Shown here piece by piece: positions 1 through 4,745 of a stretch of DNA of 7,876 nt. The translations under genes were made by a program, and so were the position numbers. Every line of letters starts with the position of its first letter. Position 1 is the stretch's first letter. The stretch is from Acidobacteriota bacterium (GTDB lineage: Bacteria > Acidobacteriota > Vicinamibacteria > Vicinamibacterales > UBA2999): the NCBI GenBank assembly GCA_947478985.1, contig CANJYC010000074.1, positions 1 through 7,876 on the forward strand. The letters are read 5' to 3'. Below the pieces are notes generated by a model. The model ran no database searches. It had not been told where the DNA came from and worked only from the letters and a program-made list of their open reading frames with translations.

Positions 1-17
1 CCACTAGAATTGGGACC

Positions 18-707
18 GTGAAACCGTGGGAACAGCTCGGCGAAACACGCACGCCTGACGGCAGCCTGCTGACGCTGTCTCGCCGGGATCGCGAGTACGT
101 CATCCACGCCAACGGCAAGAGTCTGATGTCGAGCCTGATGCACGGCTCGGAGGAAGCGCTTGCCACCATCGCCTGCCGTCACGTACGGACCCACGCGGAT
201 GCGCGCGTGCTCGTCGGCGGACTCGGCATGGGCTTCACGCTGCGCGCCACGCTCGACGCGCTGCCGGCCGACGCAACGGTCGTCGTCAACGAGCTTCTGC
301 CGGCGGTCGTGGAGTGGAATCGCGGGCCGCTCTCCGCGCTGGCTGAGCATCCGTTGACCGACCCCCGCGTCGAGGTGCTTGTCGGCGACGTCGGCGTGAC
401 GCTGGCGTCGAGCCGCGACCGATTCGACGCCGTGCTGCTCGACGTCGACAACGGACCGGGTGCCTTCACGACATCCTCCAACAACGGCCTGTACGACAAT
501 CGAGGGGTAGCGGCCGCCTACACGGCGCTGAGGGATGGTGGAATGTACGCCGTCTGGTCGTCGCGCGAGGATCGGAAGTTCGAGCAGCGGCTGCGCTACA
601 CGGGCTTCGAGGTCAGCGTGGAGCGGGTGCGTGCGCGGTTGAACAAGGGCGGGCCGCGCCACACGATCTTTGTCGGCCGCAAGCCGGCCGCACGGGCGCG
701 CCGCTAA
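18..707 (+). CDS. Spermidine synthase-like SAM-fold protein
   Basis: A 229-aa cytoplasmic protein with the Rossmann fold of the spermidine synthase/class I methyltransferase group. The GTG start is the first in-frame start that leaves the N-terminal beta region intact; no good SD is visible in the 17 upstream bases. The segment LMSSLMHGSEEALA (36-49) resembles the substrate-side signature of SpeE proteins. The nucleotide-binding loop is VLVGGLGMGFTL (64-75), followed by an acidic residue at the end of beta-2 (E92), GDV (123-125) and LLDVDNGPG (140-148). Canonical SpeE has a GGGDGG-type loop and an Asp catalytic region of the DSSDP type; both differ here, so polyamine synthesis is doubtful and a related SAM or decarboxylated-SAM enzyme is as likely. 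There is no signal peptide. It converges on the next gene with only 21 bases between stops and no obvious terminator hairpin. The fold call is firm; the substrate is unknown. Confidence 0.85.
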   Translation: MKPWEQLGETRTPDGSLLTLSRRDREYVIHANGKSLMSSLMHGSEEALATIACRHVRTHADARVLVGGLGMGFTLRATLDALPADATVVVNELLPAVVEWNRGPLSALAEHPLTDPRVEVLVGDVGVTLASSRDRFDAVLLDVDNGPGAFTTSSNNGLYDNRGVAAAYTALRDGGMYAVWSSREDRKFEQRLRYTGFEVSVERVRARLNKGGPRHTIFVGRKPAARARR

Positions 708-728
708 CCTGGCGCGAAGCCTTGACGG

Positions 729-1238
729 CTAGCCCTTGGTGACCGCCACCGTCCAGGCCGTCGCCGCATTCGTCGGGATGAAGCAGAGCGTCTCGTTGCA
801 GGCCTGATAGCGGAGCGTCGCCGGCACGGTCAGCTTCCCCGCCGCCACACCGGCCCCGACCTTGAGTTCCACGGTGATATCGAATTCGTTGGGATAGACG
901 AGCAGCGGCTTGGGCGCTCCCCGCTGCGCAAGCTCGACGTCCTTTGGGTAGCGCACGCCCACCAGCGTCAGACCCGCCGGGGGCGTGACGGTGAGCACGG
1001 TCGCAATGAGCCCGGGGTCGCGCGGCTTGCTCGACTGGACGTGCACGCGCTCCGGCAGCGCCACACGGACGGCGAGCACAATCGTCGACCCGGCCCGAAT
1101 GGCTTTGGTGTCGACGCGGGGGGTCAGCGTCGCGACCGGCCGGCGCAGAGCCGTCTGCGCCTGGCTGGTCACTCCGCTCGCAGCAACGAGACCGATCGCG
1201 ACGCCGACGATGGTGCCGACAAGCGTGCGTCGCGTCAT
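729..1238 (-). CDS. Secreted DsbD N-terminal (alpha) domain-like protein
   Basis: A 169-aa exported protein. Residues 1-28 form a signal peptide (RR, a hydrophobic stretch, then SQAQ). The rest resembles the periplasmic immunoglobulin-like alpha domain of the thiol:disulfide reductase DsbD. The segment around HVQSSKPRDPGLIAT (66-80) matches the usual 'HVNS.kP.dp.lIpT' strand. YQACNETLCFIP (144-155) carries the cysteine pair C147/C152, equivalent to the redox-active pair of DsbD-alpha. Full DsbD continues with eight membrane helices and a thioredoxin domain, both absent here, so this is an orphan domain that could hand electrons to or receive them from an unknown partner. The start is supported by GGGAG five bases upstream, inside a G7 run. 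It is the last gene of the leftward operon, 29 bases after the preceding stop. Confidence 0.82.
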   Translation of the reverse strand: MTRRTLVGTIVGVAIGLVAASGVTSQAQTALRRPVATLTPRVDTKAIRAGSTIVLAVRVALPERVHVQSSKPRDPGLIATVLTVTPPAGLTLVGVRYPKDVELAQRGAPKPLLVYPNEFDITVELKVGAGVAAGKLTVPATLRYQACNETLCFIPTNAATAWTVAVTKG

Positions 1239-1267
1239 GGCCGCTCCCCCCCTTTATGAACCGATGG

Positions 1268-1747
1268 TTATTTCGTGCCGTTTGCCGGCTTGGTGCCGCT
1301 GGTCTTCGACAGCAGGTCGTTCATCTGCGGGTTCAACCCGAGCGCGAACCAGCGCTTGAGCTCCGTATTCTGCTGCGGTGTCAGCATGCCCTGCACATCA
1401 GCCTGCAGCTGCACTGTCGCCACGTCGACGGCCTTGTTGTACTTGCGAACCGACTCGATCCACTTGTCGTACTTCTCGCCGGTCAGCTTGAGCGCGTCGC
1501 CGGTGCCGTGTGAGCAGAGCTGTCCGGTCTTCATCGTCGGGCAGAAGATTTCCGGTACAGCAGCGGGCTGCGTCGATGCCTTCGCCGCCGTCTTGGCATC
1601 TGGCTTGGCCGCGGTCGTGGCCGGCATCGGCATCTTCATATTGCCCATGTCGTGCCCGGCCGCCGGCTGCTGCGCGTGCAGCCCCGCCATTGTTACCAGG
1701 GTCATCACCACGGCCACCGAGAGCGCGACAATTGCGTGACGTTTCAT
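1268..1747 (-). CDS. Small secreted Met/His-rich, two-Cys protein of unknown function
   Basis: A 159-aa protein with a clear signal peptide (MKRH, hydrophobic 5-20, AGLHAQ at the cleavage region). The mature N-terminus has a cluster of potential soft-metal ligands (H32, M34, M37, M39, M41), then a low-complexity Ala/Lys/Thr linker (about 43-64). The conserved-looking part starts at IFCPTMKTGQLCSHGT (67-82), with cysteines C69 and C78. A helical region follows (about 88-135), with KYDKWIESVRKYNKAV and MLTPQQNTELKRWF. The LTPQQ segment recalls the LTxxQ motifs of CpxP/Spy-type periplasmic proteins, but similarity is weak. Copper or other metal binding is possible from composition only. AGAGGA lies seven bases upstream of the start. 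It is the middle gene of the operon, 32 bases after the MBL gene. I do not recognise a named family. Confidence 0.85.
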   Translation of the reverse strand: MKRHAIVALSVAVVMTLVTMAGLHAQQPAAGHDMGNMKMPMPATTAAKPDAKTAAKASTQPAAVPEIFCPTMKTGQLCSHGTGDALKLTGEKYDKWIESVRKYNKAVDVATVQLQADVQGMLTPQQNTELKRWFALGLNPQMNDLLSKTSGTKPANGTK

Positions 1748-1779
1748 GATGCAGTCCTCTTCGTGAAATGGTCTGAAGG

Positions 1780-2730
1780 CTACTTCGACAGTTCCTGGAA
1801 CAGCTGCGTGACGAATCGCGCCGGGTTCTGGAGACCGGTCTTGTCGAAGTCGGCGGTGACGCCGGCGGCGAGGACCTGCTCCTGCGTTTTCTTGTCCTTG
1901 ATGAGGGCCGCAACCCTGTCGCGCACGGTGACGATCATGTTGCGCTGGGCGGCCACGGCCTGCCAGGTCACGTTGGGTCCATGCCCAGGAACAATCGTCG
2001 TGCGCGGGCTGGCCATGTCGGCGACGATGTTGAGCCCTTCAAGCATCCCGGCGAGCGAGCCGCCGTTGGCGAGATCCATGTTCGGATAGGCGTTGTCGGC
2101 GCGGAACAGGTCGCTGGTCATGATGACATCGGCTTTGACGAACTGGACGATCACGTCACCGTCGGTGTGCGCCCGCTGAATCGGGATGATCCGCACTTCT
2201 TCGCCGTTCATGCGAAACGTCATCGGCCCCTCAACCGTCATCATCGGCAGGCCGACGGCGGCCGGCAGCGGCCCGCCTTCCCGCGCCGGAAGCGCCAGAC
2301 GCTTCCGGAGATTCTCGCGCGCGATGAGCGTCACGCCGAGCTTGCCGAAGTTCTCGTCGCCGCTGGTGTGGTCGGCGTGCACGTGGGTGTTCACGAGGAA
2401 GCGAATCCGGCCGTCCGGCTGAATCTGCTTGATGGCCGCCACCACCTTGTCGGTCAGTGGGGCAAACTGGGCGTCCACCATGAAGACGCCTTCGGGCCCT
2501 GGCAGCACACCGATGGTGCCACTGGGACGACCGTTCGGCGACGGATAGAAGTCCGGACCGAATGCCCGCAGCGTATAGACATTGCCGGCAATCTTTTCGG
2601 CCTTAATCTCGACCTTGGAGTAATCGGGGGCGGCGCCGCCGGGGCCCTGCGCGCTGGCGGGAGCCACCGGCAATCCAAGACCGGCAACAAGCATCATCGC
2701 GCAGAAAAGACGGGTATTTGAGAACGTCAT
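1780..2730 (-). CDS. Secreted MBL-fold metallo-hydrolase
   Basis: A 316-aa exported metallo-beta-lactamase-fold enzyme. An in-frame ATG at 2763 would add 11 residues, but AAGGAG at 2739-2744 lies eight bases before the ATG at 2730, and starting there puts the signal peptide (MTFSNTRLF, hydrophobic, ending PASAQ at 24-28) at the N-terminus, so the downstream start is chosen. The dinuclear metal site looks complete: THVHADHTSGDENF supplies H116, H118, D120 and H121; RAHTDGD supplies H188; SDLF supplies D207; PGHGP supplies H250. An Asp rather than Cys at motif 4 resembles lactonase/glyoxalase II-like or SoxH-like hydrolases more than B1 beta-lactamases. The substrate cannot be named; resistance activity should not be assumed. 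It is the first gene of the leftward three-gene operon, divergent from the NHL gene. Confidence 0.9.
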   Translation of the reverse strand: MTFSNTRLFCAMMLVAGLGLPVAPASAQGPGGAAPDYSKVEIKAEKIAGNVYTLRAFGPDFYPSPNGRPSGTIGVLPGPEGVFMVDAQFAPLTDKVVAAIKQIQPDGRIRFLVNTHVHADHTSGDENFGKLGVTLIARENLRKRLALPAREGGPLPAAVGLPMMTVEGPMTFRMNGEEVRIIPIQRAHTDGDVIVQFVKADVIMTSDLFRADNAYPNMDLANGGSLAGMLEGLNIVADMASPRTTIVPGHGPNVTWQAVAAQRNMIVTVRDRVAALIKDKKTQEQVLAAGVTADFDKTGLQNPARFVTQLFQELSK

Positions 2731-2738
2731 CGAGACAG

Positions 2739-2744
2739 CTCCTT
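2739..2744 (-). promoter_or_regulatory. Ribosome binding site fixing the MBL gene start
   Basis: AAGGAG on the minus strand, eight bases before the ATG at 2730. It lies inside the open reading frame that would begin at 2763, so it argues for the shorter protein, whose N-terminus is then a normal signal peptide. Confidence 0.75.
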
Positions 2745-2821
2745 CACCTATAAAACGAAACAACCAGATACCGGCGTAGTCTACACCGGGCAGGCGCCTC
2801 TCTGCCCCTGCGCCGTGGAGG

Positions 2822-2864
2822 GCTAATTGCTGGAATTCCTCAGGAAGCCCGTGCTAATTTCTGG
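2822..2864 (+). repeat. Direct repeat pair, 12 bases at 31-base spacing (operator-like)
   Basis: GCTAATTGCTGG at 2822-2833 and GCTAATTTCTGG at 2853-2864 agree at 11 of 12 positions. The 31-base period is close to three helical turns, so both copies would face the same side of the DNA. The interval contains the palindromes GGAATTCC and TTCCTCAGGAA. This fits paired binding sites for a regulator of the NHL gene; no regulator is encoded in the window. Confidence 0.4.
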
Positions 2865-2886
2865 GTCCCCGACGAGTGGCAAGGTG

Positions 2887-2894
2887 AAAGGTGA
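2887..2894 (+). promoter_or_regulatory. Ribosome binding site of the NHL gene
   Basis: AAAGGTGA seven bases before the ATG at 2902. It supports this start over the TTG at 2827, which would add 25 residues in front of an otherwise normal signal peptide. Confidence 0.7.
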
Positions 2895-2901
2895 CAATCC
2901 A

Positions 2902-4044
2902 ATGAGCATCGGTCGACCAGTCTCGGTACTCCTTCTGACGGCGGCGGCGGCGGTGTCCCTGCTCGCGCAATCGGGCATGGCGCCGGTCAACGACGCGCCG
3001 AATCCCTACCAGACGGTGGTCGACTATCTCAAGCTCCCAGCCGGCAGAACCTGGGGCTCCACCGCCGCAGTTGAAATCGACAAGGACGGCAAAAGCGTCT
3101 GGGTGGCCGAGCGGTGTGCGGCCCTCAACTATCCGGCGGGGTGCTACGACCCGGCGACCGGCAAGATGTCGACGCTCGATCCGATCCTGAAGTTCGACGC
3201 GTCAGGCGCGCTGGTCAAGAGCTTCGGCTCGGGCCTGATGGCCTTTCCGCACGGCATCTACGTCGACCCGGACGGCAACATCTGGGTGACCGACGGCGCC
3301 GACAACGCGCCGCGCGCGGCGGCTGGGGCCGGCGCTCCGGACGGACGAGGGGCCGCTCCCCAGGGTGCGCCCGCAGCCCCGAGGCCTGTTGGCGTCGCGG
3401 CCGGCGCCACCCTCGGACACCAGGTCTTCAAGTTCAGCCCAGACGGCAAGCTCCTCATGACACTCGGCAAACCCGGCGGTGCCGTCGGTGTCGACGGCTA
3501 CTTCTACCAGCCGGACGACGTCGTCGTCACCAGCAGCGGCGACATTCTGGTCTCGCAGGGACACGGCGGGGGGCCCTCAGAGATCCTGATCTTCGACAAA
3601 ACCGGGAAGTACCTCCGCCGCTGGGGAAAGAACGGCTCCGGCCCGGGTGAGTTCGAGTCGCCGCACTCGATGGCGCTCGATTCGAAGGGACGGCTGTTCG
3701 TGGGCGACCGCGGCAACAACCGCATTCAGGTCTTCGACGCCAACTACAACTTCATCACCGAGTGGCCGCAGTTCAGCCGGCCGAGCGGCGTCTTCATCGA
3801 CAAGCACGACATGCTCTACGTCGCGGACTCCGAGTCCATGTCAGTGGCGCGCAATCACGACGGCTGGAAGCGCGGCATCCGCGTCGGCAGCGTCACCGAC
3901 GGCAAGGTGATCGCATTCATTCCCGACCCGGTCGAAACCGCTCGGGGGTCCAGTGCCGCGGAAGGTGTCGCGGTCGATGCGCAGGGGATCGTGTACGGCG
4001 CGGAAGTCGGTCCCCGCCAGGTGAAGCGGTACGTGAAGCCGTAG
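2902..4044 (+). CDS. Secreted six-bladed NHL beta-propeller protein (PAL-like)
   Basis: A 380-aa exported protein. Signal peptide 1-23 (MSIGRPVSVLLL...LLAQ). Six propeller strands with the 'G(v/i).vD..G.(i/l)yV.D' pattern are visible: about 51-70, 114-131, 203-220, 250-272, 291-310 and 351-370. The fourth has the strong signature GSGPGEFESPHSMALD followed by GDRGNNRIQVFD. Such proteins are often annotated as peptidyl-alpha-hydroxyglycine alpha-amidating lyase (PAL)-like. H117 (FPHGIYVD) and H255 (SPHSMALD) sit where two PAL zinc ligands would be. At the matching place in the last blade the sequence is AAEGVAVD, with no His, so lyase activity is doubtful. An Ala/Gly/Pro-rich insert (about 136-168) lies between blades 2 and 3; C72 and C81 could form a disulfide in the exported protein. 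The transcript ends just before the palindromic element at 4051. Substrate or ligand unknown. Confidence 0.87.
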   Translation: MSIGRPVSVLLLTAAAAVSLLAQSGMAPVNDAPNPYQTVVDYLKLPAGRTWGSTAAVEIDKDGKSVWVAERCAALNYPAGCYDPATGKMSTLDPILKFDASGALVKSFGSGLMAFPHGIYVDPDGNIWVTDGADNAPRAAAGAGAPDGRGAAPQGAPAAPRPVGVAAGATLGHQVFKFSPDGKLLMTLGKPGGAVGVDGYFYQPDDVVVTSSGDILVSQGHGGGPSEILIFDKTGKYLRRWGKNGSGPGEFESPHSMALDSKGRLFVGDRGNNRIQVFDANYNFITEWPQFSRPSGVFIDKHDMLYVADSESMSVARNHDGWKRGIRVGSVTDGKVIAFIPDPVETARGSSAAEGVAVDAQGIVYGAEVGPRQVKRYVKP

Positions 4045-4050
4045 CACTGT

Positions 4051-4167
4051 TGCGAAATTACCCGTAGCGGGTCCTGTCGCTGGACAGCCCCACCCGTGCT
4101 CGGCCCTGGCGGGCCTGCGGCGCGGGCGGGGCGCCCCGTCCAGCGCCACCCGCGAGTGGTAATTGCA
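4051..4167. repeat. REP-pair / BIME-like long imperfect palindrome, possible bidirectional terminator
   Basis: Non-coding, starting six bases after the NHL stop. Outer arms: TGC (4051-4053) with GCA (4165-4167); AATTACC (4056-4062) with GGTAATT (4158-4164); GCGGGT (4067-4072) with ACCCGC (4148-4153); CGCTGGAC (4078-4085) with GTCCAGCG (4138-4145). Inner arms: GCCCC (4087-4091) with GGGGC (4128-4132); CCCG (4093-4096) with CGGG (4123-4126); GGCCC (4102-4106) with GGGCC (4111-4115). Each half also folds alone: CGGGT/ACCCG (4068-4072, 4092-4096) encloses CTGTC/GACAG (4074-4078, 4083-4087), with a GTAG at its 5' foot (4064-4067). The other half, read on the minus strand, shares AATTACC-N4-GCGGGT-N2-CGCTGGAC. 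This is the architecture of two head-to-head REP units. It separates converging transcripts, so termination or 3'-end protection is plausible. No U-tract is present and no REP-associated transposase lies in the window. Confidence 0.6.
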
Positions 4168-4190
4168 CGGTACCCCCGCGAGGACCCGCG

Positions 4191-4352
4191 TTAGCGATTG
4201 GCGTCGTTCGACGTCAACGAGGGATGGGACGCGCGATACTCGGCGAGCCACCGCTCACTCACGTGTCCCATCTGCGCTGAGTCCACAGCCTTCGGCACCA
4301 GCCACCAGATGGCGGCGATCACCGCGACGACGGAGAGCACGAGGCCTGGCAT
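4191..4352 (-). CDS. 53-aa single-pass membrane protein
   Basis: ATG at 4350-4352 to TAA at 4191-4193 gives MPGLVLSVVAVIAAIWWLVP as the first 20 residues, a probable transmembrane helix (about 3-20). A short soluble tail follows, with VSERWLAEYRASHPS (31-45). AGGA lies seven bases upstream (4360-4363). Third codon positions are strongly G/C, like the neighbouring genes, and the opposite strand reads as a shadow. The gene is the last of the leftward cluster behind mprF, 70 bases after the preceding candidate gene. N-in/C-out or the reverse cannot be decided confidently. A small inner-membrane accessory protein is the simplest reading. I do not recognise the family. Confidence 0.68.
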   Translation of the reverse strand: MPGLVLSVVAVIAAIWWLVPKAVDSAQMGHVSERWLAEYRASHPSLTSNDANR

Positions 4353-4380
4353 GGTGACGTCCTGCACTAGGCCGCCGACC

Positions 4381-4398
4381 CGTGGCCATTACGCCACG
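4381..4398 (-). other. Short intercistronic hairpin
   Basis: CGTGGC (4381-4386) and GCCACG (4393-4398) form a perfect six-base stem with a six-base loop. It lies between the 65-aa candidate gene and the 53-aa gene. There is no T-run, so it is weak as a terminator; it might attenuate or protect the message. Confidence 0.25.
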
Positions 4399-4422
4399 CC
4401 CGCATCCGGCTGGCGCGTCCGA

Positions 4423-4620
4423 TCACGGTCGTCCCAGTTCCGCGAGACGGTCCACCGCTTCGCGTCTCAAGCCAGCGGCGTCGCGCGCAATCGCGGGTTC
4501 CGACAGGCGGTCGAGGCACGGTACACGCCGGTCGATCGCGGCAATCAGCTCGCACAATTCCGCGATCAGGGTCTGAGGTGTCAGGAAGTCACTTTCGTCG
4601 ATCTGGGAAACACGCCGCAC
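4423..4620 (-). CDS. Probable 65-aa hypothetical protein, possibly the 3' part of a frameshifted gene
   Basis: From a GTG at 4618-4620 the frame encodes 65 residues with a protein-like helical pattern, including TPQTLIAELCELIAAIDRR (14-32) and EPAIARDAAGLRREAVDRLA (41-60). Alternating hydrophobic and charged residues suggest two amphipathic helices and a soluble protein. The other frames here have shadow-like composition. The frame stays open upstream into mprF, and the stretch just before the GTG (ending ALHDTLFLPGVPREAAP) also looks coding, but no ATG, GTG or TTG occurs in it. An ATG at 4735, ten bases after the mprF stop, opens a nine-codon frame that a single-base shift near 4726 would join to this one, giving a protein of about 105 residues. 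SD before the GTG is weak (GAAG). Function unknown. Confidence 0.42.
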   Translation of the reverse strand: MRRVSQIDESDFLTPQTLIAELCELIAAIDRRVPCLDRLSEPAIARDAAGLRREAVDRLAELGRP

Positions 4621-4745
4621 TGGCGCTGCTTCACGTGGTACACCCGGCAGGAACAGCGTGTCGTGGAGAGCGACGAACGGGAGGGAGCTGTCGACGCGGA
4701 GACCCCTAGTGTACTCGATCGACAGACATGGCCATTGGCCTGCGC

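Larger units (their letters stand above)
2731..2901. promoter_or_regulatory. Divergent control region between the MBL operon and the NHL gene
   Basis: The 171 bases between two diverging starts must hold promoters for both directions. Visible structure: an inverted repeat GGGCAG/CTGCCC (2788-2793 and 2802-2807, loop of eight); GGAATTCC (2832-2839) overlapping TTCCTCAGGAA (2836-2846); and GCTAATTGCTGG (2822-2833) repeated as GCTAATTTCTGG (2853-2864). TGCTAATTT (2852-2860) could be an extended -10 for the rightward promoter, but no well-spaced -35 accompanies it. For the leftward direction no convincing sigma-70 hexamers were found. Presence of promoters is inferred from layout, not from clear boxes. 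Confidence 0.5.

Noticed and set aside
708..728. Terminator between the two converging genes on the left
   Set aside because: The 21-base gap has no stem of useful length and no T-run.
1981..2721. 246-codon plus-strand reading frame opposite the MBL gene
   Set aside because: Rich in His, Arg and Gly with no recognisable fold; it mirrors the codons of a gene with a complete metal-binding motif set.
2827..2901. NHL protein extended to a TTG start at 2827
   Set aside because: The extension would put 25 residues before a typical signal peptide and run through the repeat/palindrome region; a good SD fixes the ATG at 2902.
4185..4197. Possible integron attC site (GTTAGCG near the palindrome)
   Set aside because: GTTAGCG does not fit the GTTRRRY core, no matching RYYYAAC lies at the other end, and no cassette array or integrase is present.
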